Source of the DNA: Bacteroidales bacterium
Lineage (GTDB): Bacteria; Bacteroidota; Bacteroidia; Bacteroidales; JAGOPY01
Direction of reading: 5' to 3'
Length of the DNA: 64,000 bases
Assembly: GCA_023229505.1 (NCBI GenBank)
Contig: JALNZD010000020.1
Coordinates: forward strand, 6,591 to 70,590
Within the stretch, counting starts at the first letter, position 1. Each line of letters begins with the position of its first letter. The position numbers and the translations under genes are program-made. Under the pieces are notes generated by a model. That model was not told where the DNA came from and ran no database searches. It was given only the letters and a program-made list of their open reading frames with translations. Shown piece after piece: positions 37,653 to 46,255 of this stretch.

Positions 37653-39053
37653 ATGAAAAGACAATTCGTATATTTAATTAGCATTGGGATACTTAACTTT
37701 TTTTTATTTATAGGAGTGTTCAAACTTCTTCAAAATGAGAAAATTTACCATAATACACTTGGCGTTATCTCAGAAAACTATGAAAGAATTGGGGGGTGGG
37801 ACAATTATGAAATAAAAAAGACATCTAAACCATTTCTTCAGATAAAAAATGACAACTTTGAAACTTGGGATGCCGCAATATACAAATGTGTCAGTGAAAG
37901 AATGTATTGTCCTGAAAATGATTGCTACGGTAATGTAAGGGCTGCTTTTTTTCCTCTTTTCCCGGTTCTTTGGAAAATAACATTTAGTTCGCCCATAGGT
38001 ATTTCAATTATTAACTATTTTCTCTTTATTTTATCCATTGCGTTTCTTGTGATGTTTTTATTTAAGACAACATTATTTAATAAATTGGTCACGTATTCTA
38101 TTCTTATTACCCTGCCCTCTACCATCATTTATTATATACCCTATACGGAGGCTCTGTTCTTGTTTACGATGACGGCGGCTGCAATTGGGATAATAAAAAA
38201 GAAATATTGGTTGTTTTTTGCAGGTAGTTTTTTAATGTCGATGGTGAGACCAGCTTCCGTTTTTATACTTATTGCAATAGTGTTTGCTGAATTAATAATT
38301 CTCATTAAAAACAAGAATTACCGCTTATTCATAAATGAAATAATCTTTAAATCCTTACCATTCATAATTGGATATTTCTGTGTTATATTTATTCAATATT
38401 TATATACTGGCTCCTGGTCTGCAATGATAGAAGCTCAAAAGCATTGGGCAGGAGGAGTTCAGGTAGTTAAAGGATTCTCAGACTGGTCTATTGAAGGGTT
38501 TGGACTGTCTTCTTTTGCTATATTCTTTGTATGCTTACCAGCTCTGCTATTTACCTTATTTTTGCTTATTAACAGGAATAAAAAAACTAAAGGAGATTAT
38601 ATTCTAAACATTAAGAATTATGACATCGGGTATTTATTATTAATTTCTGTTTTTTATTTAATTGGAATTTTTGCTTTTACACTAATAACATCAGGAGGGA
38701 ATTTACATAGCTTTTTCAGATTTACGTTAGCTTCCCCTTTCTTTTATATAGCCTTATTATTTTTTCTTAATTATTTATACGAAAAACCGGTAAAATTATT
38801 TTTTTCAATTTTTATCATCTTAAATGTTTTACTAATACTGTTTCTGAATTTTGAGGATTATGGTGGCGGGAGAATGCAGTTTTCGTTTTTCGGACTTTAT
38901 ATGTTTATTGCGACAGGTTTATTCCTTATCATAAAAAAAATAATATCCCAACCAATTCAAATAGTAATAATAATAGCACTAATTATACTGAATACTATTT
39001 GGAATACTTATTTATTAAATGTTTTTTTTAGCAATGGTTGGATATTCACATAA
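37653..39053 (+). CDS. GT-C type membrane glycosyltransferase (PIG-V-like)
   Basis: A 466-residue protein with about eleven hydrophobic helices. Motifs fit GT-C mannosyltransferases of the PIG-V type: an Asp-containing first loop (ETWDAAIYKC), AFFPLFPVLW, and IPYTEALFLFTMTAAAIGI. Such enzymes use polyprenyl-phosphate sugars on the outer face of the inner membrane. The gene is markedly more AT-rich than its neighbours and interrupts the act-ccs-cox arrangement, so recent acquisition is likely (inference). It ends in its own terminator. The sugar donor and acceptor cannot be told. Confidence 0.65.
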   Translation: MKRQFVYLISIGILNFFLFIGVFKLLQNEKIYHNTLGVISENYERIGGWDNYEIKKTSKPFLQIKNDNFETWDAAIYKCVSERMYCPENDCYGNVRAAFFPLFPVLWKITFSSPIGISIINYFLFILSIAFLVMFLFKTTLFNKLVTYSILITLPSTIIYYIPYTEALFLFTMTAAAIGIIKKKYWLFFAGSFLMSMVRPASVFILIAIVFAELIILIKNKNYRLFINEIIFKSLPFIIGYFCVIFIQYLYTGSWSAMIEAQKHWAGGVQVVKGFSDWSIEGFGLSSFAIFFVCLPALLFTLFLLINRNKKTKGDYILNIKNYDIGYLLLISVFYLIGIFAFTLITSGGNLHSFFRFTLASPFFYIALLFFLNYLYEKPVKLFFSIFIILNVLLILFLNFEDYGGGRMQFSFFGLYMFIATGLFLIIKKIISQPIQIVIIIALIILNTIWNTYLLNVFFSNGWIFT

Positions 39054-39074
39054 AATTCGGCTTCTATACGACAT

Positions 39075-39111
39075 AAGCGTTGAGTATTAACAGATGCTTG
39101 GCGCTTTTTTT
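39075..39111 (+). terminator. Intrinsic terminator after the glycosyltransferase
   Basis: AAGCGTTGAGTATT (39075-39088) pairs in RNA with GATGCTTGGCGCTT (39093-39106) over 14 positions, several of them G-U, with a 4-nt loop and seven Ts (39105-39111). It separates the act/glycosyltransferase unit from the ccs gene; TATTTTTG at 39153-39160 is a plausible new -7 element. Confidence 0.75.
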
Positions 39112-39181
39112 GTTTTAATTTAAACTCATTCTTTATAATTCTTCTTTTTAGCTATTTTTGCTTGCATAAAAATCTTCATTT

Positions 39182-42100
39182 ATGCGAAAATTATTTGACT
39201 TTATATTTTCCATGCAATTTGCAGGGACCCTTATGCTGGTCTTTGCTGCAGCTATCGGAACAGCAACATTTATAGAGAATGATTTCAGCACGCTTGCCGC
39301 CAAATCTGTAGTTTATGATGCCAGATGGTTCGAGGCCCTTTTATTGCTGACTGCCATCAGCCTGGTCGGTAGTGTGTTCAAGTATAAATTATATGAACGA
39401 AAGAGATATAATGTGTTATTGTTCCACCTTTCTTTTGTTGTCATCCTTGCCGGGGCTGCTATTACCCGCTATGCAGGCTATGAAGGCACGATGATGATCC
39501 GGGAAGGGGAATCTTCCAGCCAGATTATCTCTGAAAGCCCGTTTGTCCAGGTAACCGTTGAAAAGAATGGCCAGAAGGGTTATTTCTATGACGATTACTT
39601 ATTCACGGAGTTCAAGAAGAACCACTTCGACGAAACATACACATTTGACGGAGAAGACTTTCGTCTTGAATTTCAGAAATATATTCCCAATGCAGCCGAG
39701 GCTGTCGTGGAAGATCCGGATGGGATACCGATGATGACTTTTGTCACGGTGGAAAACAGTGAAAGAAAAAATGCCCTGATTAAAGCCGGTGAAAACAAAA
39801 AAACAGCAGGGCTCAATCTGAGCTTTAATGCCGAAACATCGGATCCGGAAGCAATCCATATTAATTATACCCCGGAATCAGGGTTGACTTTCCGCGCACC
39901 TGTCGATGCTACCGTCATGAACATGATGGCCGGAACTACTGACACCCTTAGCAAGGATTCTACGTATACCTTGAACCCAATGCAGTTATATAGTTTTGAT
40001 GGCATTCAGCTTGTAGTCCGGCAATTTTACGCCACCGGGAAAACCCAGATGGTTTCCTCCCCGCATGAAAAAAGCGGAGCTGCCGCCATAGTAATGAACC
40101 TGAGCTATAAAGGCCAGACAGAAGAAATCAGTATGCTTGGCGGGAAAGATATGATCGGTCAACCGGTCAAAACCATCATCGGTGACGCGGAATTTTCACT
40201 CGCATACGGCTCCAGGATCATCGAAATACCCTTCTCCATTATGCTGAGAGATTTCCAGCTTGAAAGATATCCCGGATCCCAAAGCCCTTCTTCCTTTGCC
40301 AGTGAAGTAACCGTGCTTGATCCTGCAAAAAATGTGGAAAAACCATACCGGATTTTCATGAACAATATCCTGAATTATGGCGGATTCAGGTTTTTTCAGT
40401 CCTCTTATGATAAAGATGAAAAAGGAACCATTCTTTCCGTGAACCATGACAAATGGGGAACAATGGTGACTTACATCGGCTATATTATCCTGGCGGCAGG
40501 ACTTCTTTATAATTTCTTCAGTAAAAACAGCCGGTTCAGGAAGCTGGCCCGGACATCTTCACAATTGAAGAAAAAGAGTGCACTGGCTTCCATAGGAATT
40601 CTTGTGGTTATCAGCATGGCTTCTTTTTCTTCCATGGCCCAGCATGGTTCAACCCCTGATCCACAAAAAATCAGTAAAGATCATGCTACAAAATTCGGAC
40701 AGTTATTGGTTCAGGACCAGGATGGCGGACGGATGAAGCCTGTCAATACCCTTTCTTCGGAAATTTTGCGTAAAATTTCCCGCAAAGACAAGATGATGGG
40801 GTTGAATAGCGACCAGATATTCCTGGGAATGCTGACAAACCCGATTTATTGGGAGACTGTACCGATGATCAAAGTGAGTGACAAGGAACTCAAAAAAGTC
40901 ATCGGCGTAGAAGGAAAATATGCCTCATTTAATGATTTTATCGACCAGGAAATGGGCTCTTATAAGCTTTCTGAACATGTTGATGCAGCTTATAATAAAA
41001 AACCTGTCGAGAGAACCAGCTTTGACAAGGATGTGATTAAAGTTGATGAACGGGTGAATGTTTTCTACATGGCTATAACCGGTGATTTCCTGACCGCATT
41101 CCCGGAGCCACGACATCCTGATAACAAATGGCACACCGCAGAGGATCCTTATTCCGTTTTTGATTCGACAGACGCCGGTTTTGTAAGTAATATCCTGCCG
41201 GTTTATTATCATGCCGTTGTCGATGGAATGAGTTCAAACGATTGGGCGCAAGCTGATTCCACTCTTGGATACCTTAAAACGTTCCAAAATAAATATGGTG
41301 CTGAGGTTATTCCACCTAAGTTAAAAACCCAGCTTGAAATTACTTATAACAATATCAATATTTTCAAACGCCTTTTCCCGTTTTACGGGCTGGTTGGTTT
41401 AATTTTTATTGTCGTGCTCTTTATGCAGGTCCTTAGCCGGGGAGTTGACCTGAAATGGATCGTACGGATTCTGATCTGGCTCATCATTGCAGGGTTTATC
41501 CTGCATACACTTGGTTTGGCAATAAGGTGGTACGTGGCGGAACACGCACCCTGGAGCAACGGATATGAAACCATGATCTACATTGCCTGGGGCACGGTCC
41601 TCTCAGGGATCCTTTTTTCCAGAAAATCTAAAATCACCCTTGCAACCACTGCCATTCTCGCATCAGTGACACTTATGGTAGCCAACCTGAGCTGGCTCGA
41701 CCCACAGGTGACCAATCTGGTCCCGGTGCTGAAATCATACTGGTTAGTCATCCATGTTGCGATCATTACGGCAAGTTACAGTTTCCTTGGCGTCGGTGCC
41801 CTTTTGGGATTCCTGAACCTGATCCTGATCAGCCTTCAGAATAAGAACAATTTCGGAAAGCTGAAAGATACCATAGAAGAGCTTACCAATATCAATGAAA
41901 TGAACCTGATTATCGGTGTATTCCTGGTAACCATCGGCACCTTCCTTGGAGCTGTCTGGGCAAATGAATCATGGGGCCGGTATTGGGGATGGGACTCCAA
42001 AGAGACCTGGGCACTAGTCACGGTTCTGGTTTATTCTTTCATCGTCCACATGAGACTTATCCCTGGCTTGAACGGGGTCTTTGCCTTTAATTTTGCCGCC

Positions 42101-42298
42101 CTTATCGGTTTCAGCTCTGTGCTGATGACTTATTTCGGCGTGAACTATTACCTGTCGGGCATGCACTCCTATGCTGCAGGTGACCCGGTCCCGGTGCCTA
42201 CTTTTGTATACTACACTGTTGCTATTGTTGCCCTGGTTTCATTGCTATCGTACCTTAATCATTTAAGAATGGCTAAGAGCAAGAAAGCGAGCGAGTAG
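39182..42298 (+). CDS. ccsBA: Cytochrome c maturation protein, ResB-ResC (CcsB-CcsA) fusion
   Basis: A 1038-residue fusion that exports heme and attaches it to apocytochromes c (system II). The N-terminal part has ResB-like helices and a large periplasmic domain (about 110-420); a helix near residue 470 and a second periplasmic region (about 485-715) follow; the C-terminal 300 residues are the ResC/CcsA channel with the WWD heme motif WGRYWGWDSKETWAL and conserved histidines (HVAIITASY; SFIVHMRL). It serves the many c-type hemes of the surrounding act and cox genes, which explains its place between them. Confidence 0.93.
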   Translation: MRKLFDFIFSMQFAGTLMLVFAAAIGTATFIENDFSTLAAKSVVYDARWFEALLLLTAISLVGSVFKYKLYERKRYNVLLFHLSFVVILAGAAITRYAGYEGTMMIREGESSSQIISESPFVQVTVEKNGQKGYFYDDYLFTEFKKNHFDETYTFDGEDFRLEFQKYIPNAAEAVVEDPDGIPMMTFVTVENSERKNALIKAGENKKTAGLNLSFNAETSDPEAIHINYTPESGLTFRAPVDATVMNMMAGTTDTLSKDSTYTLNPMQLYSFDGIQLVVRQFYATGKTQMVSSPHEKSGAAAIVMNLSYKGQTEEISMLGGKDMIGQPVKTIIGDAEFSLAYGSRIIEIPFSIMLRDFQLERYPGSQSPSSFASEVTVLDPAKNVEKPYRIFMNNILNYGGFRFFQSSYDKDEKGTILSVNHDKWGTMVTYIGYIILAAGLLYNFFSKNSRFRKLARTSSQLKKKSALASIGILVVISMASFSSMAQHGSTPDPQKISKDHATKFGQLLVQDQDGGRMKPVNTLSSEILRKISRKDKMMGLNSDQIFLGMLTNPIYWETVPMIKVSDKELKKVIGVEGKYASFNDFIDQEMGSYKLSEHVDAAYNKKPVERTSFDKDVIKVDERVNVFYMAITGDFLTAFPEPRHPDNKWHTAEDPYSVFDSTDAGFVSNILPVYYHAVVDGMSSNDWAQADSTLGYLKTFQNKYGAEVIPPKLKTQLEITYNNINIFKRLFPFYGLVGLIFIVVLFMQVLSRGVDLKWIVRILIWLIIAGFILHTLGLAIRWYVAEHAPWSNGYETMIYIAWGTVLSGILFSRKSKITLATTAILASVTLMVANLSWLDPQVTNLVPVLKSYWLVIHVAIITASYSFLGVGALLGFLNLILISLQNKNNFGKLKDTIEELTNINEMNLIIGVFLVTIGTFLGAVWANESWGRYWGWDSKETWALVTVLVYSFIVHMRLIPGLNGVFAFNFAALIGFSSVLMTYFGVNYYLSGMHSYAAGDPVPVPTFVYYTVAIVALVSLLSYLNHLRMAKSKKASE

Positions 42299-42459
42299 AT
42301 TAACAGGATAGAATTGGAAAAAAGCACAAAAATAAGCTGCTAACTTTATTGTGAAATCTGCACCAGCCAAAAAATTAACCTCAACTATCTATTTAAATGG
42401 GATATATTGGTTAATTTTACCTCCTCTGAAACATTTCAAAATAATTAAATACGACAACC

Positions 42460-42954
42460 ATGAAAAAATTAAATTTTGTTTTGGTTTTAGGGGTTATGGG
42501 AATTGCTTTTGTAATGAACTCCTGTTCATCGGGTTCCGAGCAGAAAACCCGGAAGCCGGAAACCATTATCCAGAAAGACCCTGGAGCAACCGAAGCAGCA
42601 GTAAACACCAATGAAATGGCCGCACAGGTGGCCCGTGGAGAACAAATCTACAAAGAGAAGTGTATTGTTTGTCACCAGGCTGATGGAAAAGGCCTTCCAG
42701 GTGCATTTCCTCCATTAGCCAAGTCGGATTACCTGTTGGCCGACAAGGTAAGGGCTGTTGTTCAGGCACTTAATGGCTCAAATGAACCAATAACGGTCAA
42801 CGGCCAGGTTTTCAATGCTCCTATGCCGCCCCAGGTTAACACGAAAGAAGATGCTGTTGCCATCATTAATTATGTGCTGAATAATTTTGGAAATAATGGC
42901 GGTTACATCACCCTGGAAGAAGTTAAAAGCGTTGTGATTAAGCCACGTCCATAA
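42460..42954 (+). CDS. Cytochrome c lipoprotein
   Basis: 164 residues: lipoprotein signal with Cys22 (GIAFVMNSC), a linker, and one class I cytochrome c domain with C68IVCH72, the FPPLAKSDYL segment and MPPQ, which supplies the axial methionine. Probably the electron carrier between alternative complex III and the caa3 oxidase, anchored to a membrane. It is preceded by a 160-bp gap without a clear promoter and followed after 9 bp by the DUF4920 gene. Confidence 0.9.
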   Translation: MKKLNFVLVLGVMGIAFVMNSCSSGSEQKTRKPETIIQKDPGATEAAVNTNEMAAQVARGEQIYKEKCIVCHQADGKGLPGAFPPLAKSDYLLADKVRAVVQALNGSNEPITVNGQVFNAPMPPQVNTKEDAVAIINYVLNNFGNNGGYITLEEVKSVVIKPRP

Positions 42955-42963
42955 TTAATTATT

Positions 42964-43452
42964 ATGAGAATCTTTAGTTTTATTTTAATACTGGCTTTCT
43001 TATCTTCCTGTCAGCAAACACCACAGAAAGTGGAGCCGGCAGTGAAATCAGATCAACCATCAACCGGCAGCTTCGGGAAAGAGATACCTTCGGAGAAAGC
43101 CATCGCGGCTGCTGATTTGATCAGTGTTTTCGCTGTTTCCGATACGGTTGAAGCTATAATATCAGGTAATATTACTGCTTCATGCAAACATACAGGCTGC
43201 TGGATGGATCTTGATATGGGAAAAGGCGAAACGGTCCATGTGACTTTTTTAGATGAGTCGTTCACGATCCCGTTAGATGCAGCAGGTAAAAATGCCGTTG
43301 CTCAAGGCATCGCCATCAGGGAGCTGATCCCGGTTGAAACCTTGCAAAATTATGCCAGGGAAGAAGGGAAAAGCGAAGAAGAAGTTGCTGCGATTACAGA
43401 ACCTGTCTATGCCTATGAATTTATTGCCAAAGGAGTCCTTATAGAGGAATAA
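42964..43452 (+). CDS. DUF4920 lipoprotein
   Basis: 162 residues with a lipoprotein signal (acylation Cys16, LAFLSSC) and a small beta domain of the DUF4920 family, recognised by CKHTGCWMDLDMGKGETVHV and FTIPLDAAGKNAVAQG. The two close cysteines and neighbouring His could bind a metal such as copper, which would suit a position between cytochrome c and sco/cox genes; this is inference, as the family has no known function. Confidence 0.75.
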   Translation: MRIFSFILILAFLSSCQQTPQKVEPAVKSDQPSTGSFGKEIPSEKAIAAADLISVFAVSDTVEAIISGNITASCKHTGCWMDLDMGKGETVHVTFLDESFTIPLDAAGKNAVAQGIAIRELIPVETLQNYAREEGKSEEEVAAITEPVYAYEFIAKGVLIEE

Positions 43453-43467
43453 CCAAACCCTTGAACC

Positions 43468-45057
43468 ATGTTTGCTGAACATCATCAGAAAGTTTACAGG
43501 ACTGAACTGACGCCCATCAGCTTTCTGCGCCGTTCAGCTAATGTTTATCCTGAGAAAATTGCCATTATCCATAATGAGAGGCGTTACACCTATCATGAAT
43601 TTGAAGAACGGGTCAACCGGTTTTCTTCGCAACTTAAAAAATGTGGGCTAAAAAAGCATGACCGGGTCGCTTTTTTATGCCCGAACATCCCTGCTCTGCT
43701 TGAAGCCCATTTTGCAGTCCCGACCGCCGGGGGTATCCTGGTACCGATCAATACCCGCCTGAATGCAGAAGAAATCGGTTATATCATACAGCATTCAGGC
43801 TCAAGGTTTTTATTTGCAGATAGTGAGTTGAAACCGGTTGTTGATTCGCTCGATCTTTCAGGGTTAAGAATTATTGAAGTTAATGATACAGGGTTGCAGG
43901 AAGATCCTTATGAAGCATTCCTTTCAGAAGGTACGCCAGAACCAGTTGACAGTATGCTTGAAGATGAAGAAGAACCAATCTCGCTTAATTACACTTCCGG
44001 CACGACCGGCCGGCCAAAAGGGGTGATTTACACCCATCGGGGCGCCTATCTTAATTCATTGGGTGAAGCCATTGAAACCAGGCTATGTCCTGAAAGCGTA
44101 TATCTCTGGACATTACCTATGTTTCATTGTAATGGATGGTGTTTTACCTGGGCTGTCACGGCCGTTGGAGGCACTCATGTCTGCCTTCGTAAAACCGATC
44201 CGGGAATGATCTGGGACCTGATAAAAAATGAAAATGTCACCCATTTCAACGGCGCCCCGACGCTACAGATCAACTTGCTGAACCATCCGAAAGCGGAACC
44301 TGTTCTCCATCCCGTGACCGTCACCATTGCCGGCGCCCCGCCTTCCCCTACCCTGCTGGAAATGATCAAATCCTATAATTTCAAACCGGTTCACGTCTAT
44401 GGATTAACTGAAACATACGGCCCGATTACTGTTTGCGAATGGCACCCGGAGTGGGATAAGCTGCCTGTCGAAGAGCAGTCCTTATACAGGGCAAGGCAGG
44501 GACAGGCTTACCTGACGGCTGATATGGTAAGGGTGGTGGATGAGAACCTGGAAGATATCCAAAAAGATGGCAAGACCTTAGGGGAAGTGATCATGCGGGG
44601 GAATAATGTAATGAAGGAATATTATCTTCAGCCGGAGGCGACTGCCAGGGCATTTCTCGGGGGCTGGTTCCATTCCGGCGACCTGGCAGTCTGGCATCCT
44701 GATGGTTACATCGAGTTGCGTGACAGGCTGAAAGATATTATTATTTCAGGGGGCGAAAATATTTCTACTATTGAGATCGAGCAACTGGTGGTCAGGCACC
44801 CTGCCGTGCTGGAATGCGCCGTCGTAGCTATCCCGGATGAGAAATGGGGAGAACGTCCGAAAGCTTTCGTGACTTTAAAAAGAGATGCCAGGGCTACAGA
44901 AGAAGAGATCATCAGCTTCTGCAGGGAACATGCTGCACATTTCAAATGCCCTGTTGCCGTTGAGTTTGGAGAATTGCCAAAGACCTCTACCGGTAAGATC
45001 CAGAAGTATATTTTACGTGAAAAAGAATGGGCTGGAAAGAGGAAGAGGATTAATTAA
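43468..45057 (+). CDS. Acyl-CoA synthetase (AMP-forming)
   Basis: A 529-residue member of the ANL superfamily that activates a fatty acid to its CoA ester. Seen: the P-loop-like YTSGTTGRPKGV (175-186), the A5 motif VYGLTETYGP, the A7/A8 hinge SGDLAVWHPDGYIELRDRLKD, and the C-terminal catalytic Lys in PKTSTGKIQKY. Sequence character resembles the medium/long-chain group, but substrate length cannot be fixed. It lies 15 bp after the DUF4920 gene although no link to respiration is evident. Confidence 0.85.
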   Translation: MFAEHHQKVYRTELTPISFLRRSANVYPEKIAIIHNERRYTYHEFEERVNRFSSQLKKCGLKKHDRVAFLCPNIPALLEAHFAVPTAGGILVPINTRLNAEEIGYIIQHSGSRFLFADSELKPVVDSLDLSGLRIIEVNDTGLQEDPYEAFLSEGTPEPVDSMLEDEEEPISLNYTSGTTGRPKGVIYTHRGAYLNSLGEAIETRLCPESVYLWTLPMFHCNGWCFTWAVTAVGGTHVCLRKTDPGMIWDLIKNENVTHFNGAPTLQINLLNHPKAEPVLHPVTVTIAGAPPSPTLLEMIKSYNFKPVHVYGLTETYGPITVCEWHPEWDKLPVEEQSLYRARQGQAYLTADMVRVVDENLEDIQKDGKTLGEVIMRGNNVMKEYYLQPEATARAFLGGWFHSGDLAVWHPDGYIELRDRLKDIIISGGENISTIEIEQLVVRHPAVLECAVVAIPDEKWGERPKAFVTLKRDARATEEEIISFCREHAAHFKCPVAVEFGELPKTSTGKIQKYILREKEWAGKRKRIN

Positions 45058-45365
45058 GGAGTAGTCCCGCGAGGATTGGGCGGATTATTTTATCGGACGA
45101 ACGAGCGATCGAACGATCAGGTGATATTCGATTTGTTCCACAAGATTTGTCCCGCCAGGGACGACTGAAAATAGCCCCGGACACCCGTCCGGGGATTGAT
45201 ATGATGGCCATTAATTTCAAGTCCCTTTGGGGACGGCCGAAATATGGAGATGTCATCTCGTTTAAATATCGTTTCATTCGTCCCGAAGGGACTTTTTAAT
45301 TGACACCGCTCCTTTTTCCCCGGATTTCATCCGGGTCTACTTTCATACCTCCCTGACGGGAGGTG
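45058..45365. repeat. Array of short GC-rich palindromes before sco
   Basis: Six hairpins within 220 bp: GTCCC-GCCA-GGGAC (45149-45162), CCCCGGAC-ACCC-GTCCGGGG (45175-45194), GTCCC-TTTG-GGGAC (45221-45234), GTCCC-GAA-GGGAC (45280-45292), CCCGGAT-TTC-ATCCGGG (45319-45335), ACCTCCC-TGAC-GGGAGGT (45347-45364). Segment 45094-45130 is an inverted relative of 17388-17430 and 21949-21990. There is no open frame of note. The arrangement resembles REP clusters; no RAYT transposase gene is in the window. Confidence 0.7.
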
Positions 45366-45401
45366 TTAATATAAAGAATATTTTGATTTTTCATTCAATT
45401 A

Positions 45402-45433
45402 TTTGCAACCTATTTAGATTTATTCTAAATTTG
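45402..45433 (+). promoter_or_regulatory. Strong Bacteroidota-type promoter for sco-cox
   Basis: TTTG (45402-45405), exactly 20 bp, TAAATTTG (45426-45433): an exact fit to the -33/-7 consensus, 36 bp before the sco ATG. It probably drives the sco-coxA-coxC-coxD-coxB run. Confidence 0.65.
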
Positions 45434-45468
45434 CACCCGATTTCTTAGCCTAAAAAAAACCAAATCAT

Positions 45469-46251
45469 ATGTTGAAAATCAACTTTTTACTTGTCATTAT
45501 TTTTCTATCTCTTCTTGCACCGTTCATTATAAAGGCGCAAGAGGAATTAGGAATTTATGAGCATTTGGACGAATATATTCCGAATGACCTGGTATTTGTA
45601 ACTGATAAATATGATACCGTAAACCTTCTCAAGCAGATAGACAAACCAACGGTAATTGTGCCGGTTTACTACGAATGTCCCGGCCTGTGTAGCCCGCTGC
45701 TGGAAGGGGTTGCCGATGTTATCTCAAAAGCCTCCATCGAACTTGGAAAAGATTACCAGGTTTTCACTATCAGCTTTAATCCGGATGAAAAAACGAGACT
45801 TGGCAAAGAGAAAAAGGAAAATTATGCCAAACTGGTTAAAAACAACAGCGATATGGAGCATGGATGGATCTTTCATACCGGCGATAGCACAAATATCAGC
45901 AAACTGCTTAATAGCTTAGGATACAAGGTTAAAAGAGAAGGAAAGGAATGGATACACCCGGCAGCGATCATCGTTCTTAGTCCGGATGGAAAAATTACCC
46001 GTTATCTTCATGGAACCTATTTTCTTCCATTTGACCTCAAAATGGCGGTCGTTGAAGCCTCTCATGGAAAATCGGGCCCTACCATCAATAAAATGCTGAA
46101 GTTTTGCTTCAGCTATGATGCACAAGGCAAGAAGTATGTTTTTAATATCACCAAGGTTTCCGGCAGTATTATTATGCTGATGGTCCTCGGTTTTTTTGTC
46201 TCATTGGTGTTGAAAAGCAAAAAGAATAAGAAACCCTCTATTGAAAACTGA
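45469..46251 (+). CDS. SCO1/SenC-type copper chaperone
   Basis: Delivers copper to, or keeps reduced, the CuA site of cytochrome oxidase. The 260-residue protein has an N-terminal signal/anchor, a thioredoxin-like domain with the copper motif C70-P-G-L-C74 and the third ligand His163 (WIHPAAI), and a C-terminal membrane helix (about 225-247) that ordinary SCO proteins lack. It stands directly before coxA, whose start lies just behind this gene's stop. Confidence 0.9.
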   Translation: MLKINFLLVIIFLSLLAPFIIKAQEELGIYEHLDEYIPNDLVFVTDKYDTVNLLKQIDKPTVIVPVYYECPGLCSPLLEGVADVISKASIELGKDYQVFTISFNPDEKTRLGKEKKENYAKLVKNNSDMEHGWIFHTGDSTNISKLLNSLGYKVKREGKEWIHPAAIIVLSPDGKITRYLHGTYFLPFDLKMAVVEASHGKSGPTINKMLKFCFSYDAQGKKYVFNITKVSGSIIMLMVLGFFVSLVLKSKKNKKPSIEN

Positions 46252-46255
46252 TGAT

